Assembly: GCF_000496755.2 (NCBI RefSeq) | Contig: NZ_AYKS02000041.1 | Location: 66,547-130,546, forward strand | Reading direction: 5' to 3' | From: Serratia sp. DD3 | GTDB taxonomy: Bacteria > Pseudomonadota > Gammaproteobacteria > Enterobacterales > Enterobacteriaceae | DNA: 64,000 bases | Shown: positions 23,200-32,717 of the stretch, one piece after another | Layout: the number at the start of each line of letters is the position of its first letter | Numbering within the stretch: position 1 is the stretch's first letter | Made by a program: the position numbers and the translations under genes | The notes under the pieces: generated by a model | The model's database searches: none | Told to the model about the DNA's origin: nothing | What the model saw: only the letters and a program-made list of their open reading frames with translations

Positions 23200-23461
23200 A
23201 ATCTCGGGATAACAGCTGGAGGACATACACTCATACTACACTACGCGGCGTGAAGGGATAAAGTAAACGATGATCCTTAAGGAACTCTACGCTAAAATAG
23301 CCCTCACATTGCAAAATTGATGCTGACTTGGAACCCGTTTCCGAGCCTGGTTTTTTTTGTTTATCGCCTAGAGACGGGAGGTTCCACACCAACCGTATTT
23401 TCATACGAATACGTCAGAATGACGGCTATTTGTACAGGAAAGATTTAGAGGTATTAAAACG

Positions 23462-23938
23462 ATGAAACAGATTCCAATGACTTTGCTCGGTGCAGAACAA
23501 CTGCGTGAAGAGCTTGAATATTTGAAAAACGTGCGTCGCCCAAAAATCATTGCTGATATTGCTGAAGCGCGAGCACATGGTGATCTTAAAGAGAATGCTG
23601 AATATCACGCTGCACGTGAGCAGCAGGGTTTTTGTGAAGGGCGGATCCAGGAAATTGAAGCTAAACTCTCTAATGCTCAGGTGATTGATATCACTAAGAT
23701 GCCTTACACCGGGCGGGTGATCTTTGGGGCGACAGTTTCGGTGATGAATTTGGATACCGAAGATGAGGTCACCTATCGCATTGTGGGCGACGATGAGGCA
23801 GATTTTAAGAAAAACCTCATTTCGGTAAATTCGCCGATGGCCCGTGGTCTGATAGGTAAAGAGCAGGATGACATCGTGGTCATCAAAACCCCGGGTGGTG
23901 ATGTAGAATATGAAATTCTGAAAGTGGAATATCTGTAA
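23462..23938 (+). CDS. greA: Transcription elongation factor GreA
   Basis: Rescues backtracked RNA polymerase by inserting its coiled-coil into the secondary channel and stimulating transcript cleavage. The 158-residue protein has the N-terminal coiled-coil with the functional tip [15 protein letters not shown] (about 41-55) and the C-terminal FKBP-like domain. Its roughly 230-bp leader contains eight T residues at 23351-23358 after a weak stem; in E. coli the greA leader is attenuated to give the GraL RNAs, so a similar arrangement is possible but unproven here. Confidence 0.97.
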   Translation: MKQIPMTLLGAEQLREELEYLKNVRRPKIIADIAEARAHGDLKENAEYHAAREQQGFCEGRIQEIEAKLSNAQVIDITKMPYTGRVIFGATVSVMNLDTEDEVTYRIVGDDEADFKKNLISVNSPMARGLIGKEQDDIVVIKTPGGDVEYEILKVEYL

Positions 23939-23985
23939 TTCCGACCAAATCGGTCAGATAGCGCTCAGTGTTTTGTAAAGAAAAG

Positions 23986-24009
23986 AAAAAGGCCGCAAGC
24001 GGCCTTTTA
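23986..24009. terminator. Bidirectional terminator between greA and yhbY
   Basis: AAAAGGCCG and CGGCCTTTT pair around CAAG, with A residues to the left and T residues to the right, so either strand yields a hairpin followed by a U-tract. It lies about 50 bp after greA and about 120 bp after yhbY on the other strand. Confidence 0.88.
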
Positions 24010-24130
24010 TCAGAGCTCAGAGCATGGCACCTTTTCGCCCTATCAGTACATTTTAATGGTGACGGGGATGCCTGCATGCATTCAAACTGTATGTTGTTAG
24101 AATGCAATCGGCAACGCTCCGCAACACTCA

Positions 24131-24424
24131 CTAGCGTGGTAAGGTGATCTTGCGATCTTGCGATGGCCGGTAAAGAATCAGCGTGCTGCCAATAACTTGG
24201 ACATTACAGGCACCTGTTTCGCGAACAATAGCCGCCGCGATCAAGGCTTTGGTTTCACGATCTTCTGCGGCAATTTTTACCTTGATCAGCTCATGATGCC
24301 CTAGAGCTTGGTCAATTTCAGCCAGCACGCCTTCGGTGAGACCGTTATTACCTAGCATGACTACCGGTTTTAATGGATGCGCCAGGGCCTTGAGGTGCTG
24401 TTTTTGTTTATTATTCAGATTCAT
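24131..24424 (-). CDS. yhbY: CRM-domain ribosome assembly RNA-binding protein YhbY
   Basis: A 97-residue protein consisting of a single CRM domain, a KH-related RNA-binding fold with a GxxG-like loop (LGNNGLTEGV); it associates with pre-50S particles in E. coli. It begins MNLNNKQKQHLKALAHPLKPVV. ATG 24424 is chosen by homology; in-frame starts further upstream would reach the divergent rlmE promoter region. Order greA-yhbY-rlmE is that of E. coli. Confidence 0.95.
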   Translation of the reverse strand: MNLNNKQKQHLKALAHPLKPVVMLGNNGLTEGVLAEIDQALGHHELIKVKIAAEDRETKALIAAAIVRETGACNVQVIGSTLILYRPSQDRKITLPR

Positions 24425-24526
24425 TGTCTTTTTTGCTATAAGTTGAGATTGAAAACGGGACATTCTACCGCCATCTCATGTGTATCACCAAATCGGTCTG
24501 CATGGAATGAAATCTATCTTCTGATT

Positions 24527-24573
24527 CATTCAAGTTGCAACCCATACCCTGCAGCTTGGATGGTGACGGGTAT
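24527..24573. repeat. ERIC-like remnant between yhbY and rlmE
   Basis: TCATTCAAGTTGCAACCC is followed by CTGCAGCTTGGATGGTGACG and GGTATA, the two termini of the dispersed palindromic repeat with almost no interior. It lies in the short divergent gap between yhbY and rlmE, so it sits inside or beside their promoters. Confidence 0.55.
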
Positions 24574-24602
24574 AAGATTAATGCAGGATAATTGGAAACC
24601 AG

Positions 24603-25232
24603 ATGACAAGTAAAAAGCGTTCAGCCAGTTCCAGCCGCTGGCTACAAGAACACTTTAGCGATAAATATGTGCAACAAGCGCAGAAAAAAGGGCTACGTTC
24701 CCGCGCCTGGTTTAAACTGGATGAAATACAGCAAAGTGACAAACTGTTTAAGCCGGGTATGACTGTGGTGGATCTGGGGGCAGCACCCGGCGGTTGGTCG
24801 CAATATGTTGTTACCCAGATTGGTGGTAACGGGCGGATTATCGCCTGTGATATTTTGCCAATGGATCCTATCGTCGGTGTCGATTTCCTTCAGGGGGATT
24901 TTCGTGATGAACTGGTTCTTAAGGTATTGCTGGAACGTGTAGGTGAACGTAAGGTTCAGGTGGTCATGTCTGACATGGCACCCAATATGAGTGGCACCCC
25001 GGCGGTCGATATCCCAAGATCGATGTATCTGGTAGAATTAGCGCTAGAAATGTGTCGTGATGTCCTCGCACCAGGGGGTAGCTTCTTGGTGAAGGTATTT
25101 CAGGGAGACGGTTTTGACGAGTACCTACGGGAAATTCGCTCCCTGTTTACGAAGGTTAAGATTCGTAAGCCAGATGCTTCTCGCGCTCGTTCGCGTGAAG
25201 TATACATTGTAGCGACAGGGCGGAAACTGTAG
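24603..25232 (+). CDS. rlmE: 23S rRNA 2'-O-ribose U2552 methyltransferase RlmE (FtsJ/RrmJ)
   Basis: SAM-dependent heat-shock methyltransferase acting on U2552 of 23S rRNA in the assembled 50S subunit. The 209-residue protein has motif [14 protein letters not shown] and the complete K-D-K-E catalytic tetrad at K38, D124, K164 and E199, the same numbering as E. coli. It is followed 47 bp later by ftsH, the well-known rlmE-ftsH heat-shock operon. Confidence 0.98.
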   Translation: MTSKKRSASSSRWLQEHFSDKYVQQAQKKGLRSRAWFKLDEIQQSDKLFKPGMTVVDLGAAPGGWSQYVVTQIGGNGRIIACDILPMDPIVGVDFLQGDFRDELVLKVLLERVGERKVQVVMSDMAPNMSGTPAVDIPRSMYLVELALEMCRDVLAPGGSFLVKVFQGDGFDEYLREIRSLFTKVKIRKPDASRARSREVYIVATGRKL

Positions 25233-25279
25233 TACCCTAACGCTGTTTGTTAACACAGTTGTAATATGAGGTTAATCCC

Positions 25280-27220
25280 TTGAGTGACATGGCGAAAAAC
25301 CTGATTCTCTGGTTAGTCATCGCGGTAGTGCTGATGTCTGTATTTCAGAGCTTCGGGCCCAGCGAGTCTAATGGTCGTAGAGTAGATTACACTACTTTTA
25401 TGTCCGAACTGACTCAAGATCAGATTCGCGAAGCGCGCATTAGTGGGCGTGAAATCAACGTTACTCGTAAAGACAGTAACAAATACTCAACTTTCATCCC
25501 TGTCGACGATCCAAGGTTGCTGGATACATTATTGACCAAGAATGTGACCGTTGTAGGTGAGCCACCGGAACAGCCAAGTTTGTTGGCTTCTATTTTCATT
25601 TCCTGGTTCCCGATGCTGTTGTTGATTGGTGTATGGATCTTCTTCATGCGGCAAATGCAGGGCGGTGGTGGCAAGGGGGCGATGTCCTTCGGTAAAAGCA
25701 AGGCCCGCATGCTGACGGAAGACCAGATTAAAACCACTTTTGCTGATGTCGCCGGTTGTGATGAAGCAAAAGAAGAAGTGAGCGAGTTGGTCGACTATCT
25801 GCGTGAGCCGAGTCGTTTCCAGAAATTGGGTGGCAAGATCCCGAAAGGCGTGCTGATGGTGGGGCCTCCTGGTACCGGTAAAACCTTGCTGGCGAAAGCC
25901 ATTGCAGGTGAGGCCAAGGTGCCGTTCTTTACCATTTCAGGTTCTGATTTTGTTGAAATGTTTGTGGGTGTGGGGGCTTCCCGTGTCCGTGACATGTTCG
26001 AACAGGCCAAGAAAGCGGCTCCGTGTATCATTTTCATCGATGAAATTGACGCAGTAGGTCGCCAGCGTGGTGCCGGTTTGGGCGGTGGGCATGACGAACG
26101 CGAACAGACCCTGAACCAGATGTTGGTTGAGATGGATGGTTTTGAAGGCAATGAAGGCATTATCGTCATTGCGGCAACCAACCGTCCTGATGTGCTTGAC
26201 CCTGCTTTATTGCGTCCAGGCCGTTTTGACCGTCAGGTGGTGGTTGGCCTGCCGGATGTCCGTGGTCGTGAGCAAATTCTGAAAGTGCATATGCGCCGTG
26301 TGCCATTGGCAGCGGATGTTGACCCATCAGTTATCGCTCGTGGTACGCCTGGTTTCTCAGGGGCTGATTTGGCTAACCTGGTGAACGAAGCGGCTCTGTT
26401 TGCTGCTCGCGGCAACAAACGAGTGGTGTCGATGGTTGAGTTCGAAAAAGCCAAAGACAAAATCATGATGGGTGCGGAACGCCGCTCTATGGTGATGACC
26501 GAAGCGCAGAAAGAGTCGACGGCGTATCACGAAGCAGGCCACGCCATTATTGGTCGTCTGGTACCTGAACATGATCCGGTGCATAAAGTCACTATCATTC
26601 CTCGTGGGCGTGCACTGGGTGTTACCTTCTTCTTACCTGAAGGGGATCAGATCAGTGCCAGCCGCCAGAAGCTGGAAAGTCAGATATCCACGCTTTATGG
26701 TGGTCGTCTGGCAGAAGAAATCATTTATGGGCCAGAGAAAGTCTCTACTGGCGCATCAAACGATATCAAGGTGGCGACTTCTATCGCACGTAACATGGTG
26801 ACTCAGTGGGGTTTTTCTGAGAAGTTGGGGCCATTGTTGTATGCGGACGAAGAGGGTGAAGTGTTCTTGGGCCGTTCAGTTGCCAAGGCAAAACACATGT
26901 CTGATGAAACCGCACGTATCATCGACCAGGAAGTAAAATCCTTGGTGGAGCGTAATTATACCCGTGCGCGTGCGTTGCTGATGGAAAACATGGACATCCT
27001 GCATTCGATGAAAGATGCATTGATGAAATATGAAACCATTGATGCGCCACAGATAGATGACCTGATGAAGCGCCAAGAGGTGCGACCACCAGCTGGTTGG
27101 GATGATTCGCCGAGCAACAACCATTCTGACGGTGGCGGTGCGCCAAACTCGCCAACATCAGCAGATGAACCTCAGGCACCAAATTCAGGTGACCCGGCGT
27201 CTGAGCAGCAAGATAAGTAA
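25280..27220 (+). CDS. ftsH: ATP-dependent zinc metalloprotease FtsH
   Basis: Essential membrane-bound AAA+ protease that degrades sigma-32, LpxC and unassembled membrane proteins. The 646-residue protein has two membrane segments (about 7-24 and 102-123), Walker A GPPGTGKT (195-202), Walker B with DEID, the second region of homology, and the zinc site HEAGH (H417, E418, H421). The start is taken as TTG 25280, because GAGG lies 8 nt upstream; the ATG at 25289 (MAKNL) is 17 nt from it. E. coli ftsH shows the same TTG/ATG ambiguity (MSDMAKN). A terminator follows. Confidence 0.98.
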   Translation: MSDMAKNLILWLVIAVVLMSVFQSFGPSESNGRRVDYTTFMSELTQDQIREARISGREINVTRKDSNKYSTFIPVDDPRLLDTLLTKNVTVVGEPPEQPSLLASIFISWFPMLLLIGVWIFFMRQMQGGGGKGAMSFGKSKARMLTEDQIKTTFADVAGCDEAKEEVSELVDYLREPSRFQKLGGKIPKGVLMVGPPGTGKTLLAKAIAGEAKVPFFTISGSDFVEMFVGVGASRVRDMFEQAKKAAPCIIFIDEIDAVGRQRGAGLGGGHDEREQTLNQMLVEMDGFEGNEGIIVIAATNRPDVLDPALLRPGRFDRQVVVGLPDVRGREQILKVHMRRVPLAADVDPSVIARGTPGFSGADLANLVNEAALFAARGNKRVVSMVEFEKAKDKIMMGAERRSMVMTEAQKESTAYHEAGHAIIGRLVPEHDPVHKVTIIPRGRALGVTFFLPEGDQISASRQKLESQISTLYGGRLAEEIIYGPEKVSTGASNDIKVATSIARNMVTQWGFSEKLGPLLYADEEGEVFLGRSVAKAKHMSDETARIIDQEVKSLVERNYTRARALLMENMDILHSMKDALMKYETIDAPQIDDLMKRQEVRPPAGWDDSPSNNHSDGGGAPNSPTSADEPQAPNSGDPASEQQDK

Positions 27221-27272
27221 TCTGGGCGCTAAGTTCCGGTTACTGCCCGCTTAATGATGTGGCGACTTACTT

Positions 27273-27307
27273 ACACCCTGTGAGCACTATGCTGACAGGG
27301 TGTTTTT
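27273..27307 (+). terminator. Rho-independent terminator of rlmE-ftsH
   Basis: ACACCCTGT (27273-27281) pairs with ACAGGGTGT (27295-27303), with a further AGCA/TGCT pairing inside, followed by five T residues. It separates ftsH from folP. Confidence 0.9.
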
Positions 27308-27411
27308 CTTTGTATAGATCGTTGGCTGGGAATATCATGGGATCAAATGTGCGGAGCTTGGTGAACGATGAGCTTCAGCCCAATCAGTTTTAACGCTAAG
27401 GTGTAATAATC

Positions 27412-28245
27412 ATGCAGTTAATTGTTGGTGACCAAAACCTTAATCTTAATCATCCTCAGGTGATGGGCATCCTCAATGTCACTCCAGACTCATTCTCTGA
27501 TGGTGGGCGGCATAACGCACTTAACGATGCGCTATTGCATGCTCATGCGCTAATCTCGGCCGGAGCAACGATGATTGACGTGGGGGGGGAATCGACTCGC
27601 CCTGGTGCGGCAGCGGTCAGTGAAGAGGAGGAAATAGCGCGTGTCGTCCCGGTTGTGGAAGCATTGGTACAGCGCTTTGAGATCTTTATCTCGGTGGATA
27701 CGTCAAAAGCGGCAGTGATCCGCGAATCTGCTAAAGCCGGGGCTCACCTGATTAATGATATTCGAGCGTTACAGGAGCCTGGAGCCCTGCAGGCGGCTGC
27801 TGAAAGCGGTCTACCTGTTTGCCTGATGCATATGCAAGGTGAGCCGTGTACCATGCAACAGGCACCGCATTATGATGACTTGATGGGGGAGGTTAATGCC
27901 TTTTTCCAGCACCATATTGACCGCTGCGTCGCCGCGGGTATCGAAAAACAGAAATTGTTGCTCGACCCAGGCTTCGGTTTCGGTAAGAATTTAGCGCATA
28001 ATTATCAGCTTCTGGCCAGGCTCTCGGAGTTTCATCACTTTGGTTTGCCACTGTTGGTGGGGATGTCACGTAAGTCGATGATCGGCCAATTGTTGAATGT
28101 GCCGCCGGACCAACGGGTTATTGGCAGTGTTGCCTGTGCGGTGATTGCCGCCATGCAGGGAGCGCAGATAGTCAGAGTGCACGATGTAAAAGAAACCGTC
28201 GAGGCGATGCGTGTCGTCGAGGCAACACTTTCAGCAAAGGGATAG
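27412..28245 (+). CDS. folP: Dihydropteroate synthase
   Basis: Condenses p-aminobenzoate with 6-hydroxymethyl-dihydropterin diphosphate in folate synthesis; the sulfonamide target. A 277-residue TIM barrel with [11 protein letters not shown] near the N terminus (diphosphate/pterin loop), GGESTRPGA around 58-66, and SVDTSK. Loop residues look wild type, with no sul-type insertion. It is followed 7 bp later by glmM, the conserved folP-glmM pair. Confidence 0.98.
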   Translation: MQLIVGDQNLNLNHPQVMGILNVTPDSFSDGGRHNALNDALLHAHALISAGATMIDVGGESTRPGAAAVSEEEEIARVVPVVEALVQRFEIFISVDTSKAAVIRESAKAGAHLINDIRALQEPGALQAAAESGLPVCLMHMQGEPCTMQQAPHYDDLMGEVNAFFQHHIDRCVAAGIEKQKLLLDPGFGFGKNLAHNYQLLARLSEFHHFGLPLLVGMSRKSMIGQLLNVPPDQRVIGSVACAVIAAMQGAQIVRVHDVKETVEAMRVVEATLSAKG

Positions 28246-28252
28246 TAGAGAT

Positions 28253-29590
28253 ATGAGTGAGCGCAAATACTTTGGTACTGATGGTATCCGTGGCAAAGTG
28301 GGTGACAGCCCAATAACTCCGGAATTTGTCCTCAAGTTAGGCTGGGCTGCGGGTAAGGTATTGGCGCGCCATGGCTCTCGTAAAATTATTATTGGTAAAG
28401 ATACCCGCATTTCAGGGTATATGCTTGAGTCTGCATTAGAAGCCGGGCTGGCAGCGGCGGGGCTTTCCGCTTCGTTCACTGGCCCGATGCCAACCCCTGC
28501 GGTGGCTTACCTGACGCGTACTTTCCGTGCAGAAGCCGGAATCGTTATTTCTGCCTCGCATAACCCATTTTATGATAACGGCATCAAATTCTTCTCTATC
28601 GATGGGGCCAAGTTGCCAGACGATGTGGAAGAGGCCATCGAAGCAGAGATGGAAAAGCCATTGACCTGCGTTGAATCAGCGGAACTGGGTAAAGCTACGC
28701 GTATCGTCGATGCCGCCGGGCGCTATATCGAATTCTGCAAAGGGACCTTCCCGAGTGAGCTCAACCTGAATGGCTTGAAAATTGTGGTGGACTGCGCCAA
28801 TGGGGCGACCTACCACATTGCTCCCAGTGTGTTGCGTGAACTAGGGGCGACTGTAATTGCTATCGGTTGTGATCCTGATGGGATGAACATCAATGAAGAG
28901 TGTGGTGCCACGGATGCTCGTCAATTACAGGCCCGAGTGCTGGAAGAGAAGGCAGATGTTGGCTTGGCCTTTGATGGTGACGGTGACCGCGTAATCATGG
29001 TTGACCATTTGGGGCAGAAGGTGGACGGTGACCAGATCCTCTACATTATTGCCCGTGAAGGTTTGCGCCAAGGGCAACTGCGCGGTGGTGCGGTTGGCAC
29101 ATTGATGAGTAACATGGGCCTGGAGCTGGCACTGAAGCAACTCGGCATTCCATTTGCACGTGCGAAAGTGGGCGACCGTTACGTGTTGGAAAAACTGCAA
29201 GAGTTGGGCTGGCGTATTGGGGCGGAAAACTCGGGTCACGTGATTTTGCTGGATAAGACCACCACCGGTGATGGCATTGTGGCCGGCTTGCAGGTGCTGA
29301 CGGCAATGGTGCGTAACCAGATGAGCTTGCACGACTTGTGCAGTGGTATGAAATTATTGCCACAGATCCTGGTCAATGTCCGTTTTGTTGGTGAGCATAA
29401 CCCGTTGCAGTCAGAGGCTGTGGTGAAAGTGACTGAGCAGGTGGAAGCTGAACTGGCGGGGCGTGGCCGCGTATTGCTGCGTAAATCAGGCACTGAGCCA
29501 TTGATCCGTGTGATGGTGGAAGGTGAAGATGAGCAGCAGGTTAAAGATCTGGCGCACCGTATTGCTGATGCCGTGAAACTGGCAGGGTAA
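28253..29590 (+). CDS. glmM: Phosphoglucosamine mutase GlmM
   Basis: Interconverts glucosamine 6-phosphate and glucosamine 1-phosphate for UDP-GlcNAc synthesis. The 445-residue protein starts [15 protein letters not shown] and has the phosphoserine loop ISASHNP with active serine 102, the Mg-binding DGDGDR, and the C-terminal phosphate-binding [15 protein letters not shown] 28253 is chosen by homology; an in-frame start at 28211 would overlap folP. Co-transcribed with folP. Confidence 0.98.
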   Translation: MSERKYFGTDGIRGKVGDSPITPEFVLKLGWAAGKVLARHGSRKIIIGKDTRISGYMLESALEAGLAAAGLSASFTGPMPTPAVAYLTRTFRAEAGIVISASHNPFYDNGIKFFSIDGAKLPDDVEEAIEAEMEKPLTCVESAELGKATRIVDAAGRYIEFCKGTFPSELNLNGLKIVVDCANGATYHIAPSVLRELGATVIAIGCDPDGMNINEECGATDARQLQARVLEEKADVGLAFDGDGDRVIMVDHLGQKVDGDQILYIIAREGLRQGQLRGGAVGTLMSNMGLELALKQLGIPFARAKVGDRYVLEKLQELGWRIGAENSGHVILLDKTTTGDGIVAGLQVLTAMVRNQMSLHDLCSGMKLLPQILVNVRFVGEHNPLQSEAVVKVTEQVEAELAGRGRVLLRKSGTEPLIRVMVEGEDEQQVKDLAHRIADAVKLAG

Positions 29591-29596
29591 GTTACC

Positions 29597-29688
29597 GTTT
29601 TTGCGCAGGCACGGGTTATTAGGCTGCTTTTCCAGCCGTAGTCTGTGCTTGCGTAAGTCACCGAATTAGCGTGTATTGGTTTTTTTTT
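29597..29688 (+). terminator. Compound hairpin and T-run downstream of glmM
   Basis: TTGCGCAGGCAC (29601-29612) pairs with GTGCTTGCGTAA (29645-29656) using two G-T wobbles. An inner hairpin GGCTG/CAGCC sits at 29622-29637. A run of nine T follows only at 29680-29688, so termination is less certain than 3'-end structure. Confidence 0.4.
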
Positions 29689-29863
29689 CTGCAAACGCAT
29701 CGGTGGGCGCAAATTGCCCTTGCGTGCTGTAACGGCTTTGGTTAGTATTCACACCCGCTTCAGTGGCCTGTTGAGTAACACGCCATGCCTTATTTTAGTT
29801 GGGCAAGTTTTGAGGCGAGAAGCATTTGGCACGCGGTGAACCCGCAAGGATACAGGTACAACT

Positions 29864-30199
29864 ATGTACGAAGCTCTTTTGGTAATTTTCTTGCTGGTCT
29901 CTATCGGGCTTGTTGGCTTGATTATGCTGCAGCAAGGTAAAGGCGCTGATATGGGGGCCTCATTCGGAGCAGGTGCATCTGGCACGTTGTTCGGATCGAC
30001 TGGCTCAGGCAACTTTATGACTCGCATGACGGCTGTTCTAGCGACGTTGTTTTTTGTTGCCAGCTTGGTTCTGGGCAATATGAGCAGCAACCAGGGCAAG
30101 AAGCAAAGCGAGTGGGAAAACCTGGGGCAGCCAGTGAAAACTGAGCAGACCACTGTACCGGCAGCACCCGCTAAGCCAGTTAGCGATATCCCGCAGTAA
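29864..30199 (+). CDS. secG: Preprotein translocase subunit SecG
   Basis: Small auxiliary subunit of the SecYEG channel that stimulates SecA-driven export. The 111-residue protein has two membrane helices (about 1-20 and 52-72) separated by a glycine/serine-rich loop GKGADMGASFGAGASGTLFG, which is the family hallmark, and a polar C-terminal tail. It is followed by tRNA-Leu as in E. coli. Confidence 0.97.
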   Translation: MYEALLVIFLLVSIGLVGLIMLQQGKGADMGASFGAGASGTLFGSTGSGNFMTRMTAVLATLFFVASLVLGNMSSNQGKKQSEWENLGQPVKTEQTTVPAAPAKPVSDIPQ

Positions 30200-30266
30200 T
30201 GCGTTGAAAGGTTTTATCCTGGTTGCTTTAAGTCTACTGAAAGCAGCCAGCTAAGTAAGAATCAGT

Positions 30267-30353
30267 ACCGAGGTGGTGGAATTGGTAGACACGCTACCTT
30301 GAGGTGGTAGTGCCCTAACGGGCTTGTGGGTTCGAGTCCCATCCTCGGTACCA
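30267..30353 (+). tRNA. leuU: tRNA-Leu (anticodon GAG)
   Basis: An 87-nt class II tRNA. The acceptor stem ACCGAGG pairs with CCTCGGT, then discriminator A and encoded CCA. The anticodon loop CTTGAGGT gives GAG, reading CUC/CUU. The long variable arm TGCCCTAACGGGCT is typical of tRNA-Leu, and the T-loop is GGTTCGAGTCC. Its location after secG matches E. coli leuU. Confidence 0.97.
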
Positions 30354-30368
30354 AATCCCAGAGATAAC

Positions 30369-30397
30369 TTGCTTTTTGGCAATTATCGGCGTAGTAT
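30369..30397 (+). promoter_or_regulatory. Candidate metY promoter
   Basis: -35-like TTGCTT (30369-30374), 17-bp spacer, -10-like TAGTAT (30392-30397), located 17 bp before the metY tRNA. Both hexamers are imperfect (three and four of six), but spacing and position are right. In E. coli metY has its own promoter and reads into rimP-nusA-infB. Confidence 0.5.
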
Positions 30398-30413
30398 TTG
30401 CCACGTTTTCGGA

Positions 30414-30490
<77 letters not shown>

Positions 30491-30625
30491 CTTTCCTTTA
30501 AGTATTTATTTTCAAATACACTTTTCGATTGAAATCAACTTTTCTCGAACAACATTTGAAAATGATACTTATCAGAAAGTTGTACCGAAGCCGCTTTGCG
30601 GCAAACAGGGTCCAGTTGCATAATG

Positions 30626-30690
30626 CCCCGAATTTTCGGGGTTTTTTGTTATTTGGCAATAGAATCACTGGGCTATTAAGCCCTTTTTTT
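30626..30690 (+). terminator. Tandem terminators in the metY-rimP leader
   Basis: First hairpin: CCCCGAA (30626-30632) with TTCGGGG (30635-30641), followed by six T. Second hairpin: GGGCT (30670-30674) with AGCCC (30679-30683) around ATTA, followed by seven T (30684-30690). In E. coli, similar leader terminators after metY limit read-through into rimP-nusA-infB and are linked to NusA feedback. The second ends 17 bp before the rimP start. Confidence 0.85.
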
Positions 30691-30707
30691 ATGTCTTGGG
30701 GGTGGGC

Positions 30708-31160
30708 TTGTCCACATTAGAGCAAAAATTAACAGAGATGCTTTCCGCACCAGTAGAGGCGTTGGGCTTTGAGCTTGTAGGTATCGAATTTATTCGGTCG
30801 CGACAATCGACACTACGTATCTATATTGATAGTGATAACGGAATCAATGTTGATGATTGTGCTGATGTCAGCCACCAGGTCAGCGCGGTGTTGGATGTCG
30901 AAGATCCGATTTCGGTCGCTTATAACCTGGAAGTCTCCTCTCCCGGCCTTGATCGACCAATGTTCACCGCACAACACTATCAGCGTTTTATCGGTGAAGA
31001 GGTCAGCGTTGTTTTACGGATGGCCATACAGAATCGTCGTAAATGGCAGGGTATCATCAAGTCTGTTGAAGGCGAGATGATCACGGTGGCTGTGGAAGGG
31101 AAAGATGAAGTGTTTGCGCTGAGTAATATTCAGAAAGCGAACCTGATACCCCATTTTTAA
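30708..31160 (+). CDS. rimP: Ribosome maturation factor RimP
   Basis: Needed for late 30S subunit assembly. The 150-residue protein begins [11 protein letters not shown] after the initiator and contains [17 protein letters not shown] and [12 protein letters not shown]. There is no suitable ATG. The start is assigned to TTG 30708 because that gives the E. coli N terminus and length; GGGGG lies 5 nt upstream. TTG 30696 and GTG 30702 are possible alternatives. It is the first protein gene of the nusA-infB operon. Confidence 0.94.
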   Translation: MSTLEQKLTEMLSAPVEALGFELVGIEFIRSRQSTLRIYIDSDNGINVDDCADVSHQVSAVLDVEDPISVAYNLEVSSPGLDRPMFTAQHYQRFIGEEVSVVLRMAIQNRRKWQGIIKSVEGEMITVAVEGKDEVFALSNIQKANLIPHF

Positions 31161-31181
31161 AATTTGGATGAGGCAACTAGG

Positions 31182-32690
31182 ATGAACAAAGAGATTCTGG
31201 CTGTTGTTGAAGCTGTTTCCAATGAAAAATCCCTTCCGCGTGAGAAGATTTTTGAAGCGTTGGAAAGCGCCTTGGCAACGGCGACCAAGAAAAAATATGA
31301 GCAGGAAATCGACGTGCGTGTCGCCATTGACCGTAAAACCGGCGATTTTGACACTTTCCGCCGCTGGGTCGCTGTTGATGAAGTCACTCAGCCGACACGT
31401 GAAATTACACTGGAAGCTGCACAGTTTGAAGAACCGTCCATTGAACTGGGCGGTTACATTGAAGATCAGATCGAATCAGTGACGTTTGACCGTATCACGA
31501 CCCAGACGGCAAAACAGGTTATCGTACAAAAAGTTCGTGAAGCTGAACGTGCGATGGTGGTTGACGCTTTCCGTGAACAGGAAGGTGAGATTGTTACCGG
31601 CGTGGTGAAAAAGGTTAACCGCGACAGTATTGCGTTGGATTTAGGCAACAACGCCGAAGCGGTTATTGGCCGTGAAGATATGCTGCCACGTGAAAACTTC
31701 CGCCCTGGTGACCGTATTCGTGGTGTGCTGTATGCGGTACGTCCAGAAGCGCGTGGTGCGCAACTGTTCGTCAGCCGTTCGAGCCCTGACATGCTCAAAG
31801 AGCTGTTCCGCATTGAAGTGCCGGAAATCGGTGAAGAGGTGATTGAAATTAAAGCGGCTGCCCGTGACCCCGGCTCCCGTGCAAAAATTGCAGTAAAAAC
31901 CAACGATAAGCGTATCGACCCAGTGGGTGCTTGTGTTGGTATGCGTGGTGCCCGTGTTCAGGCCGTTTCCAGCGAGCTGGGTGGGGAGCGCATTGATATT
32001 ATCCTGTGGGATGATAACCCTGCACAATTCGTCATTAACGCCATGGCGCCGGCAGATGTTGCCTCTATCGTGGTTGATGAAGACAAATGCACCATGGACA
32101 TCGCTGTTGAAGCCAGCAACCTGGCCCAGGCGATTGGCCGTAATGGTCAAAACGTGCGTCTGGCCTCTCAGTTGCTGAAACAGCATCGCGATGATGACCG
32201 CTGGGAACTCAACGTGATGACTGCCGATGATCTCCAGGCCAAACATCAGGCTGAGACTCATGCCGCTATCGATACTTTCACCAAGTATCTTGATATTGAC
32301 GAAGATTTCGCTACCGTCCTGGTGGAAGAAGGCTTCGCAACGCTGGAAGAGCTGGCCTATGTCCCAATCAAAGAGTTACTGGCGATTGATGGGCTGGATG
32401 AAGATACCGTTGAGGCCTTGCGGGATCGTGCCAAAGCGGCGTTGACCACATTGGCTCTGGCGCAAGAAGAGAGCCTGGGTGGTCAGAAACCAGCAGATGA
32501 TTTGCTCGACCTTGCGGGGCTTGAGCGTAGTATGGCCTTTAAACTGGCTGCGCATGGGGTTTGTACGCTGGAAGATCTCGCCGAGCAGGGAGTTGACGAC
32601 CTGACTGATATCGAAGGTCTTGACGCTGAACAAGCTGGCGAATTGATTATGGCCGCACGTAATATCTGCTGGTTTGGCGATAACGCGTAA
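31182..32690 (+). CDS. nusA: Transcription termination/antitermination factor NusA
   Basis: RNA-polymerase-associated factor controlling pausing, termination and antitermination. The 502-residue protein shows the N-terminal RNAP-binding domain, S1 domain ([21 protein letters not shown]), two KH domains ([11 protein letters not shown] and [12 protein letters not shown]), and two acidic C-terminal repeats (AR1, AR2) typical of enterobacteria. ATG 31182 ([12 protein letters not shown]) is chosen by homology over an in-frame TTG at 31164. 21 bp separate it from rimP. Confidence 0.98.
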   Translation: MNKEILAVVEAVSNEKSLPREKIFEALESALATATKKKYEQEIDVRVAIDRKTGDFDTFRRWVAVDEVTQPTREITLEAAQFEEPSIELGGYIEDQIESVTFDRITTQTAKQVIVQKVREAERAMVVDAFREQEGEIVTGVVKKVNRDSIALDLGNNAEAVIGREDMLPRENFRPGDRIRGVLYAVRPEARGAQLFVSRSSPDMLKELFRIEVPEIGEEVIEIKAAARDPGSRAKIAVKTNDKRIDPVGACVGMRGARVQAVSSELGGERIDIILWDDNPAQFVINAMAPADVASIVVDEDKCTMDIAVEASNLAQAIGRNGQNVRLASQLLKQHRDDDRWELNVMTADDLQAKHQAETHAAIDTFTKYLDIDEDFATVLVEEGFATLEELAYVPIKELLAIDGLDEDTVEALRDRAKAALTTLALAQEESLGGQKPADDLLDLAGLERSMAFKLAAHGVCTLEDLAEQGVDDLTDIEGLDAEQAGELIMAARNICWFGDNA

Positions 32691-32717
32691 TAAACTACTG
32701 TAGCAGGAAGGAACAGC

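Noticed and set aside
23340..23360. A definite attenuator in the greA leader giving GraL-like RNAs
   Set aside because: Eight T residues are present, but the stem before them is weak. Only possible by analogy with E. coli.
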